Notes under the pieces: generated by a model | What the model saw: only the letters and a program-made list of their open reading frames with translations | Databases searched by the model: none | Told to the model about the DNA's origin: nothing | In this document: one piece after another, positions 35,879 to 45,834 of the stretch | Position numbering within the stretch: the stretch's first letter is position 1 | How the letters are laid out: the number at the start of each line of letters is the position of its first letter | Origin: Salvelinus alpinus | Lineage: Eukaryota > Chordata > Actinopteri > Salmoniformes > Salmonidae | Assembly: GCF_045679555.1 (NCBI RefSeq) | Contig: NC_092122.1 | Span: forward strand, 7,194,694 to 7,258,693 | Direction of reading: 5' to 3' | DNA: 64,000 bases | Program-made: the position numbers and the translations under genes

Positions 35879-36325
35879 TGTCACGCCCTGATCTGTTTCA
35901 CCTGTCTTTGTGCTTGTCTCCACCCCCCTCCAGGTGTCTCCCATCTTCCCCATTATCCCCTGTGTATTTATACCTGTGTTCTCTTTTTGTCTGTTGCCAG
36001 TTTGTTTTGTTCGTAGAACCTACCAGCGTTTTGTTTCCCTGCTTCCACCTGTTCCTTGCTCCTGTTTTCTACTTTCCCATTTCTGACCGCTCTGCCTGCC
36101 CTGACCCCGGGGCTGCCTTTCGTCCTGTACCTTTGCCCCACTACTCTGGATTACCGACGTCTGCCTGCCCTGACCCTGAGCCCACCTGTTGTCCTGTACT
36201 TTACACCCTATCTGGATTATTGACCCCTGCCTGCCTTGATCTGTCGTTTGCCTGCCCCTGTTTGAGGAATAAACTTTTGTTTCTTCAACACTGTCTGCAC
36301 CTGGGTCATACCTTAAAACGTAATA
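35879..36325 (+). mobile_element. Gypsy-type solo LTR
   Basis: It begins TGTCACGCCCTGATCTGTTT and has a TATA-like TGTGTATTTATACC near 35960 and AATAAA at 36268-36273. It ends around CATACCTTAAAACGTAATA. Related to the LTR at 2262-3692 but without minisatellite expansion. No gag or pol sequence adjoins it. From 36326 to 36559 nothing was recognised. Confidence 0.75.
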
Positions 36326-36559
36326 CCCACCGATCCTGTAGAGGTTTTAAACAGTCACCACTAGCCAGCCTGCACCCAGTACCCTGCCCTGAACTTTAGT
36401 CACTGTTACTAGCCGGCTACCAACCGGTACTGTACCCTGCACCGAGACTGCTTTGCAGAACACTGGTCACTTCAATAATGTTTACATACTGGCTCATCCT
36501 ATATAACTACTGCTGTACAGACCTTTTCTATTCATATACTGTCCATTCACACCATTATA

Positions 36560-38154
36560 CAGTGCATTCGGAAAGTATTTAGATCCCTTCACTTTTTCCA
36601 CATTTTGTTACGTTACAGCCTTATTCTAAAATGTATTAAATAATTGTTCCTCCTCATCAATACCCCACACAATACCCCTCATCAATACTACACACAATAC
36701 CCCATAATGACAAAGTGAAAACAGGTTTTTAGAAATGTTTGCAAATGTATAAAAAACAGAAATATCTTATTTAGATAAGTATTGAGACCCTTTGCTATGA
36801 CTGTAAATTGAGCTCAGGTGTATCCTTTTTACATTGGTCATCTGTGAGATGTTTCTACATCTTGATTGGAGTCCACCTGTGGTAAATTCAATTGAATGGT
36901 CATGATTAGGATATGCACACACATGTCTATATAAGATCCCACAGTTGACAGTGCATGTCAGAGAAAAACCAAGCCATGAGGTCGAAGGTATTATCTGTCG
37001 AGCTCTGAGACATGACTATGTCAAGGCACTGAACTGGGAACCGGTACCAAAACATGTATGCAGCATTGAAGAACAGAATGGCCTCCATCATTCTTAAATG
37101 GAAGAAGTTTAGAACCACCAAAACTCTTTCTAGAGCTGGCCGCCCGGCCAAACTGAGCAATCGGGGGAGAAAGCCCTTGGTCAGGCAGGTGACCAAGAAC
37201 CCAAATGGAGTTCCAGAGTTGCTCTGTAGAGATGGGAGAACCTTCCAGAAGGACAACCATCTCTGCAGCACTCTACCAATCAGGCCTTTATGGTAGAGGG
37301 GCCAGACGGAATCCACTCCTCAGCAAGAAGCACATGAGAGCCCGCTTGGAGTTTGCCAAATGACACCTAAAGGACTCTCAGGCCATGAGAAACATTCTCT
37401 GGTCTTATGAAACCAAGATTGAACTCTTTGGCCTGAATGCCAAGCATCACGTCTGGAGGAAACCTGGCACCATCCCTACGGTGAAGCACGGTGGTGGCAG
37501 CATAATGCTGTGGGGATGTTTTTCAGCGGCAGGCACTGGGAGACTAGTCAGGATCGAGGGATAGATGAATGGAGCAAAGATATCCTTTATGAAACACTGC
37601 TCTAGAGCGCTAAGGACCACAGACTGGGGCAAAGGTTCACCTTCCAACAGGACTAAGACCCTAAGAACACAGCCAAGACAACACAGGAGTGGTTTCGGGA
37701 CGAGTCTCTGAATGTCCTTGAGTGGCCCAGCCAGAGCCCGGACTTGAACCCAATCGAACTTCTCTGGAGAGACCTGAAAATAGCTTTGCAACGATGCTCC
37801 CCATCCAACCTGACAGAGCTTGAGGGGATCTGCAGAGAAAAATGGGAGAAACTCCCCAAATACAGGTGTGCCAAGCTTGTAGCGTCATACCCAAGAAGAC
37901 TCGAGGCTGTAATCACTGCCAAAGGTTTTTAAACAAAGTACTGAGTAAACAGTTTGAATACTTATGTAAAATGTGATATTTCAGTTTTTATGTTGAATAG
38001 ATTTGCAAAAATGTCTAAAAACATGTTTTTGCTTTGTCATTATGGGGTATTGTGTGTAGATTGAGGGGGGAAATGGTTTAATCCATTGAAAATAAGGCTG
38101 TAACGTAACAAAACGTGGAAAAAGTCATGATCAGAATTCTTTCCAAATGCACTG
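36560..38154 (+). mobile_element. Full-length Tc1-like transposon, decayed transposase
   Basis: 1595 bp between TA dinucleotides (36558-36559 and 38155-38156). The ends are inverted repeats (CAGTGCATTCGGAAAGTATT versus CAGTGCATTTGGAAAGAATT), complementary for about 65 bp. The + strand carries broken transposase pieces. 37054-37296 covers the helix-turn-helix part (KWKKFRTTKTLSRAGRPAKL); AACCTGGCACCATCCC...GGTGGTGGCAGCATAATGCT around 37460-37510 encodes the GGGSIMLWG block; 37744-37932 has NPIELLWRDLK with the last catalytic Glu. Stops and frameshifts separate them, so it cannot make a transposase. Confidence 0.92.
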
Positions 38155-39197
38155 TATACTCTGAGTTTTGCTTCCGTCCCTCATTAAGAACACTTCTTTC
38201 CTTGACATAGATTGACCAGGTGAAAGTTATGATCCATTATTGATTGCACTTGTTAAATCCACTTCAATCAGTGTAAATGAAGGGGAGAACAGGTTAAAGG
38301 ATTTCTAAGCCTTGAGAAATATATTGTGTGTGTGCCATTCAGAGGGTGAATGGGAAAGACAAAAGATTTAAGAACCTTTGAACTGGGTATGGTAGTAGGT
38401 GCCAGGGGCACCGGTTTGTGTAAAGAACTGCAACATTGTTGGGTTTTTCACGCGCGAACAGTTTCCCATGTGTATCAAGAATGGTCCATCATCCAAAGAA
38501 CATCCAGCCAACTTGACACAACTATGGAAAGCATTGGAGTCAACATGGGGCAGTGTAACAGTTTTGCTTCCGTCCCTCTCCTCGCCCCTACCTGGGCTCG
38601 ATCCGGGCTCTGCACACATCAACAACAGTCACCCATGAAGCATCGTTACCCATCGCGCCACAAAAGCCGCAGCCCTTGCAGAGCAAGGGGAACAACTACT
38701 TCAAGGTCTCAGAGCGAGTGACATCACCGATTGAAACACTATTAGCGCGCACCAACGCACATCGGTTACACTCACCCCACTTTTGACCTCCTCCTTTTCC
38801 GCAGCAACCAGTGATCTGGGTCAACAGCATCAATGTAACAGTTTTACTTTCATCTGTCCCCTCGCCCCTACCCGGGCTCAAACCAGGGACCATCTGCACA
38901 CATCAACAACAGTCACCCACGAAGCATCGTTACCCATCGCACCACAATAGCCGCGGCCCTTGCAGGGCAAGGGGAACAACTACTTCAAGGTCTCAGAGCG
39001 AGTGACGTCACCGATTGAAACACTATTAGCGCGCACCACCGCTAACTAGCTAGCCATTTCACATTGGTTACAGCAGCATCCCTGTGGAAATCTTTCGACA
39101 CTTTGTGGAGTCCATGCCCCGACGATTGAGGCTGTCCTGAGGGCAAAAGGTGTGAGTGCAACTTAATATTAGGAAGGTGTTCCTAATGTTTGGTATA
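38155..39197 (+). mobile_element. Second copy of the 4176-4718 element, carrying an insertion
   Basis: Oriented opposite to the first copy. It runs from degenerate ATTAAGAACACTTCTTTCC through TGACCAGGTGAAAGTTATGA and [15 protein letters not shown] to the end GGTGTTCCTAATGTTT. The host sequence is split after CAACATGGGGCAG and resumes at GCAGCATCCCTGTGG, so 38554-39072 is an insertion. Its left end touches the TA of the Tc1 element before it, and a 17-bp stretch TTTTGCTTCCGTCCCTC (about 38165-38181) is shared with the start of the inserted SINE unit. Confidence 0.75.
38554..39072 (-). mobile_element. Tandem dimer of a tRNA-like SINE with inverted ends
   Basis: Two units, 38554-38770 and 38834-39072, each start TGTAACAGTTTT and end CGGTTACA or TGGTTACA, giving short inverted ends. 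Read on the - strand each has an A-box-like TGG(C/T)GCGATGGGTAACG and a B-box-like GGTCCCTGGTTTGAGCCC. A 63-bp spacer separates them. A likely GCAG duplication flanks the whole insert. Confidence 0.75.
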
Positions 39198-39205
39198 GTC
39201 AGTCA

Positions 39206-39362
39206 TACAGTGCCTTCGAAAAGTATTCAGACCCCTTCACTTTTTCCACATTTTGTTACATTTCAGACTTATTATAAATTGGAATAAATAAACACTTTTC
39301 CTCAGTAATCTACACACAATACCCCATAATGACAAAGCAAAATAAATGTTTTTTAGAAATGT
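39206..39362 (+). mobile_element. Isolated terminal part of a Tc1-like element
   Basis: CAGTGCCTTCGAAAAGTATT then CAGACCCCTTCACTTTTTCC and ACACAATACCCCATAATGAC match the end of the element at 36560. The rest of a transposon is missing. Confidence 0.75.
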
Positions 39363-39384
39363 TTGCTAATTTATAGCCTATATA

Positions 39385-39560
39385 TTTATATTCTGGACTC
39401 TGACATTGCTCATTCTGATATTTCTGAATTTCTTTCTTTTTACTTTCGGATTATGTGCGAATTGTTGTCTATGTATTATTACTGCACTGTTTGAGCTAGA
39501 AACACAATCATTTTGCTGTACCTGTGATAACATCTGTCAATAAAATTTGATGTGATTTGT
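39385..39560 (+). mobile_element. LINE/SINE 3' tail
   Basis: TATTATTACTGCACTGTTTGAGC ... ATTTTGCTGTACCTGTGATAAC and the terminal AATAAAATTTGATGTGATTTG are the 3' tail shared by salmonid LINE-mobilised repeats. Only the end is present. Confidence 0.7.
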
Positions 39561-40745
39561 CCAGGCCTAGGCCTACTCCACCATAGCCTCATCTCCTACT
39601 TATCCTCATGATAATGCTGTGTTCACTTGCTAGTCTGAACTCGGAAACTCGGAAATTTTCCGATTTAATAACTGGTTGAATTTAGCAAGTCGGGAACGTC
39701 CGGGATCCTGGTTGCGTTCAGGAATAACCAAAGATAAAACAACGAGCCAGATTTTACCGGATGTATAGATGTGAAGCATCCGGTTGGCGTGTCCACTCAC
39801 TGACAAATATGGTGACGAGAGGAAGCCCAGTGGCCGGCAGCGGGAGAAGATGGAGCGAGACAGATTATGGCCAATATTCTGCACGTTTTCTCATCAATTA
39901 AACATACAGTTTTCTGTTTCCAAAACCAGAATCTGTAACAAACAGAGTGGACTGCGTTTTGTAGACATGACCCTTTGCCAAGGTTTCAAAAAAATTGCGT
40001 TTAGAAGGACTGCAAGGTTCAATTAGAGTTATCGCACAGGCGCACTTAACATAGTAGGCGTTCCCTAACGGATATATGTAAATGAATGCTTGAACGCGCC
40101 AATAGGATCTCACTAGTTCGTGCTTGCCTCGCCCCACCTCCTTGCTCGTTCTGCCCACTGTGCTTCATTTGTTCACGTTTCAACGTCAGGCTTTGTTCCA
40201 TTTTGGGTTAGTTATAAGAATCTTTGGTATAAGCATAGGCGGACTGGATCGTACCGTTCTCTCAAAAAATATTTTAATTGCGCTTCTTTTGACGAATTTG
40301 CGTTCATTTTTAATATAAAGATTATACATGTTTATGTGATACATGTTGTGTAACAACCGTTTCATGCTCTCAAGATGATCTAGTCCTGCATTTCAAAAGT
40401 GCGCACTCCCCCTGTTACGTGTTTGGTTTATTCCCACTGACTGCCATGTTGGATTGAGCCACAAATCTGCTGCTGTTCGCGCTGGAGTTCCGATGAAACT
40501 TTAGTATCTACCGTCTTCAGGACGTTGCAGTAATGTTCTCATAATTTGGATTGAAGGAGGACCTTGCGTTGTGTTTGGAACTAACGGGAATGTTCGCATA
40601 CTAAAGCGGTTTCTATCGGGTTGTGGTCAGACGTGCATCGATGTGAGGGTCCGGTTGCAGGCCACGGCAGATCAATGACTATTTGTTTGGGTTTCATACA
40701 ACGACGAATCGGAATCATAACACACCTTTTGGTTGATTGTCAGTC
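39561..40745 (+). promoter_or_regulatory. wasl upstream region and 5' UTR
   Basis: No repeat family was recognised from about 40000 on. From about 40380 the sequence becomes CpG-bearing (GTTCGCGCTGGAGTTCCGATG, CCGTCTTCAGGACGTTGC, GACGTGCATCGATGTGAGGG), fitting a TATA-less promoter and 5' UTR ending at the wasl ATG. The transcription start cannot be fixed from sequence. Confidence 0.5.
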
Positions 40746-40850
40746 ATGAGTGGCCATCTGCCGCAACGGCGGCCCGCTAACAAGGGATCCATACTGCTAA
40801 CCCCACAAGAGAACGACTGTCTCTTCAATTACCTCGGCAGGAAATGCATG
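40746..40850 (+). CDS. wasl: wasl (N-WASP) coding exon 1
   Basis: 35 codons from ATG to a perfect donor (GCATG|GTAAGT, phase 0). The peptide begins MSGHLPQRRPANKGS and continues LLTPQENDCLFNYLGRKCM. The block LLTPQEN-x2-LF-x2-LG-(K/R)-KC is the hallmark start of the WH1 domain of N-WASP, and human exon 1 ends at the same place. N-WASP activates the Arp2/3 complex downstream of Cdc42 and PIP2 to nucleate branched actin. The poly-Pro stretch of the human N-terminus is shorter here. Only this exon is in the window. Divergent orientation from the hyaluronidase gene matches the human locus. Confidence 0.9.
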
Positions 40851-43121
40851 GTAAGTTTATCAGTTATACTTTCTTTACTAATTGCTCATGGATGATGTTT
40901 ACCCGTTTCAGGATGAATTGAAACCTGTGTAATTGATGCCTCAATATCAATCGAAGGGGAACAACTCTCGCCACTGGCACTGACGGTCCTTCCATTGGCT
41001 TCGGCTAGACGGGTTGAACGGGGTTAAGGAAAAGGGAATGTTGATATCCCAGGACACAGTGACATTTGGGCGGTAGAAAGTTTGTCAAGCCCCGAGGCCT
41101 CGGGTGTTCCCTGACACACCTGCATAGCATGGAAGCACCCAAACGAGCCAAACCACTGTTAACAAGAATGTGCGCCTCAGTTTTGTTGGCCTAGACCTGG
41201 GCCAGTGTTAGGATCTGGTAAACCCATCGACCCGGCTACGAATTATTATTCGTACCAGCGTTGCATAATGCCTTGGCAGATTTCGGAAGCCGCCTGTGTG
41301 TTCAGAACAATCTGTCTGGCATGCTACAACACTTGCCATTCATTGTTCTGTTGTCCACACAATACTTTCTCATAGGCAATCACACGATTCAATTCAGTCG
41401 ACTGCTCTCCTCGGGTTTTTGAGATGCAGCAATCAGTGAAGAATGTGTCCAATGTAGCGTTACAATGTCTCACTGGCAAATTATCTCTGATGTGCAGGGC
41501 GCTATTTAATGTGACGGCCTGATATTGATATTATATAACGCGTTTTGTTATCAATTGACACTTCACAGGAAATTATATTTCAATAGAAGCAATGTGTCCT
41601 CATGAAATATGATCTTCATTGATTGCACTCTTTAACCTTGGGTATTTTAAATTGGTGTAATGTACAATAGAATTGTACAGGCCTACACTTATGTCAACAA
41701 AACAGGTATACAGTGTCTATAAACTAGTTTTACACCCCAGTGTGTCAATTTGATCTATGTCAATAAACTACCTGGCTAGCCTTGGGTGGTAGGCGAATGT
41801 CTTCAGATGACAATTCAGAGAGAGAATGCACCCACCCCCCTTATTTCACTCTCCATACAGGTAGGAGCTACCTGTAAACACCAGGTTGGTTGATACAATT
41901 GGACGCCGTTTAATGTTGTTAATCGGTTCATCGGGCATGTGGTTTAACCGGATTTCCTCGTGGATTTAGGTCAGGCTGTGTTGCGTAATGTTTGAAACTA
42001 ACTCTGGCTTCTTGGCAGGTTTCTGTCCAGTGTGAAGACGGACACTGCTCGCACACGCTCCCTACGGTGGTTGAGCCGCCCGTTTCTTGAGAGTAGATGT
42101 GTTGACGTTTTTTGTGTCTCGGTAGTAACTTTCCCCATGCTGCGTTACCACACCCTTTACTTCCCATTATTATCTGGCTTTGAGTCATGTTACCTTTGCC
42201 GTGTTCACAAAGCAGGCTAGGTGGTGTGGAGGAAGTAGTCTGATCTTACTTCCTATTTCTCACGTGGTGGGCCAGAAGAAAGTCCCGCCTCCTACCTGTC
42301 AGTCAGTCATACCTGTCCCAGGTGTCTCTGCACATGTGTTGTACACCTGCATAAACAGCCAATGCCGTCATTCCACAGACATCCAGGCCATGTCACTCAC
42401 CATGTGACACAGCCCAGGCAGTTGCGTGAGGAACATTCCTGCCTCACTCTCCTCATGAAAAAAAATCTTGTTAAAATCCAGGAGAAGTGAGTGATTGCTT
42501 GTTATGTAATGGTCTCATGTAGCTAGAGAAGAAAATGTAGGATGTCATCATCGCTGCTGCAGTCTTTTCTCTTCCTCCACAGAGAACTGAACACCCCCTG
42601 GCTTCTGTGTTTAACCTTTTGGTTTATTCCAGTCGTTAAAGGCAAGTAATGTTATGCTAGCTGAGCCAGAAGCTAATGTCTAATACCCAAGTTGCCTGTC
42701 GGGACATAGCTGTTATATGCTACTCGGAATCAGAGCTGTCAGTGGATTTCAGCTCCGTGTCTCTCTGTCTCCTCTCTTTCAGTCATTCATACATACAAAC
42801 AGTGAGCCGCAAACTCTGAAATGCAGGGCCCTGCCAGATGATGAATCACACGTGTGAGAGGTCCAACCTGTGTTGCTGTGGCTTTACTGACATTCAACTC
42901 ATTGGTATTCCTACTGCTTCACTTTTTACTATCAGCACCGGGCTAGAGTTGGAAGCTATCCAATTCATGTGTGAGACTGCCTGAGCAGCAGTCCTCTCCA
43001 GCAGGAAGTGCGGTGGTCGACCTCCTTCAGTGTTTTGTGCAGGAGTGGCAAAAACTTGCCTTTGATCTTTACCACATACTCTCCTTCCCAACCTCTTCCC
43101 TGTTCCCACTCTTTCCCCACC

Positions 43122-43562
43122 TCTGCCTCTCCTTACCAGCCCTGCTCTGGGCCATCGGCCTCCCCTTACCAGCGCTGCTCTGGGCCATCGGCCTCCCCTT
43201 ACCAGCCCTGCTCTGGGCCTCTGCCTCTCCTTACCAGCCCTGCTCTGGGCCTCTGCCTCTCCTTACCAGCCCTGCTCTGGGCCATCGGCCTCCCCTTACC
43301 AGCCCTGCTCTGGGCCATCGGCCTCTCCTTACCAGCCCTGCTCTGGGCCATCGGCCTCCCCTTACCAGCCCTGCTCTGGGCCATCGGCCTCCCCTTACCA
43401 GCCCTGCTCTGGGCCATCGGCCTCCCCTTACCAGCCCTGCTCTGGGCCATCGGCCTCCCCTTACCAGCCCTGCTCTGGGCCATCGGCCTCCCCTTACCAG
43501 CCCTGCTCTGGGCCATCGGCCTCCCCTTACCAGCCCTGCTCTGGGCCATCGGCCTCTCCTTA
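43122..43562 (+). repeat. 33-bp minisatellite
   Basis: About 13 copies of the unit CTTACCAGCCCTGCTCTGGG + CCATCGGCCTCCC. Two or three units are shortened, with CCTCTGCCT in place of CCATCGGCCT. Unit length divisible by three leaves frames open on both strands; these are not genes. Confidence 0.95.
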
Positions 43563-44557
43563 CCATTGTCTGTATTTCCTACTACTCTCCAGTCTCTACT
43601 CCTTTCCAACTCCACTCTGAATTTCCCCCTCTCTTTCTGTCCTTCCCAACCCCAGCCATTCCTACCCAATCCCACTTTTTAGGATAAATGGGAAATACTG
43701 TCAGGACATGGATGAATGATGCACAGTTACTGTACATTCAACATCCTGTTTGTTTCCCCCTGTGAGCCCTCTACAGTCCCACTGGCTGTAGTGTGTAGTA
43801 GCACCAGCAGCCTGGAGAGTGGTGCCATGGCGAGCTTTGATGATGTCACTGGGACTGGGTGCTTCCTGTGGCCAGCGGGGCTCGTTCTGGCTGTTGCTGG
43901 TGATCAGAGCTGGAGAGGCTGATGGATGATACAGCTCAGCTCTGTGTGACCTCACTGTGGTAGCCATGTTGTGAGCACAGCCCACTAGATGAGCACAGAC
44001 AGATATTGCTTTCTTTGAAATGTAGGCTAGAAAGCTTCATGTCCCCAGACACTGCACTGAACAGCCCTACACAGCCCATCTGTGTGTAGTTAGCTACTAG
44101 GTTTTCTAGTAAACTTGGTTTACCACTTTATGCTCTGGCCTGCCTTTCATCTGCAGGGTAATGGACCTGAACCCCTCTGCGACGAGGCTAGTAAACTTGG
44201 GGAAGAACCTGGGCTCCGTTTCCCAAAAGCATTTTAAGGCTAAGTTCACCGTTAGAACCTTCGTAGGAGCGTCGGTAAATCTCTGTGCTGTTTCCCAAAA
44301 CCGTTGTTACTGAAGTTGCACTTGAAAGCGCTCGTTATTTACCGACTGCCTCAGACCACTCGTAAAACAGCTAAGTGTCGTTTTTTACCCTTCTGCGTCA
44401 CTTTACTCACAGAAGATCTCTGCTAAACATAGAATCAAGATGTTTATCTGTCTAATTGTGATCAACGATAACTTCAGAACAAAGTTGACTGCAAATATTT
44501 GCAATTGTTACAAACAAGTGAAGGATAAATGAAACCGGAGATGACTGCTTTAAAATA

Positions 44558-45732
44558 TACTTTTGGTCATGTAATGTATGTGGACATCTGCTCGTCGAAC
44601 ATCTCATTCCAAAATATTGAGCATTAATATGGAGTTGGTCCTCCCTTTGCTGCTATAACAGCCTCCACTCTTCTGGGAAGGCTTTCCACTAGATGTTGGA
44701 ACATTGCTGCTGGAACTTGCTTTCATTCAGCCACGAGCATTAATGAGGTCAGGCACTGATGTTGGGCGATTGGGCCTGGCTCGCAGTCAGCGTTCCAATT
44801 CATCCCAAAGGTGTTCAATGGGGTTGAGGTCAGGGCTCTGTGCAGGCCAGTCAAGTTCTTCCTCTCCGATCTCGACAAACCATTTCTGTATGGACCTCGC
44901 TTTGTGCATGAGGGCATTGTCATGCTGAAACAGGAAAGGGCCTTCCCCAAACTGTTGCCACATAGTTGGAAGCACCGAATTATCTAGAATGTCATTGTAT
45001 GCTGAAGCATTAAGATTTCCCTTCACTGGAACTAAGGGGCCTAGTCCAAGCCATGAAAAACAGCCCCAGACCATTATTGCTCCTCCACTTAACTTTACAG
45101 TTGGCACTGCATCGGGGCAGGTAGTGTTCTCCTGGCATCCGCCAAACCCAGATTTGTTTCCACTGCTCCAGAGTCCAATGCTGGCGAGCTTTACACCACT
45201 CCAGCCAATGCTTGACATTGCGCGTGGTGATCTTAAGCTTGTGTGCGGCTGCTCGGCCACGGAAACCCATTTCATGTAATTCCCGTCAAATAGTTATTGT
45301 GCTGACGTTTCTTCCAGAGGTAGTTTGGAACTCTGTAGTGAGTGTTGCAACCAATGACAGATGATGTTTATGTGCTTTAGCACCCGGTGGTCCCGTTCTG
45401 TAAACTTGTGTGTCCTACCACTTTGTGGCTGAACCCTTGTTGCTCCTAGAAGTTTCCACTTCACAATAACAGCACTTACAGTTGACCGGGCCAGCTCTAA
45501 CAGGGCAGAAATTTGACAAACTGACTTGTTGGAAAGGTGGCATACTATGACGGTGCCACGTTGAAAGTCACTGAACTCTTCAGTAAGGCCAGTCTACTGA
45601 CATTGTTTGTCTATGGAGATTGCATGGCTGTGTGCTCGTTTTATTTAGACAACTGTCAGCAACGGGTGTGGCTGAAGTAGCCGAATCCACTATTTTGAAG
45701 GGGTGTCTGCTTTTGTCTATATATATAGTGTA
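44558..45732 (-). mobile_element. Tc1-like transposon with partly intact transposase
   Basis: The ends are marked by TACTTTTGGTCATGTAATGT at the left and GTCTATATATATAGTGTA at the right. A 162-residue open piece on the - strand (44787-45275) contains [24 protein letters not shown] (second catalytic Asp) and [21 protein letters not shown] (third acidic residue, 34 residues after the second, DD34E pattern). The N-terminal DNA-binding part is frameshifted. Confidence 0.88.
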
Positions 45733-45834
45733 AATAGGCAACATGTACATATATATATTTTAATCGTTTTGAAATAAATTTTTTGTCAAATTCTATTTGT
45801 CACATGCTTCGTAAACAACAGGAATAGAGCTAAG

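Noticed and set aside
43008-43687. Open frames over the 33-bp minisatellite
   Set aside because: Same reason: in-frame tandem repeat on both strands, no homology.
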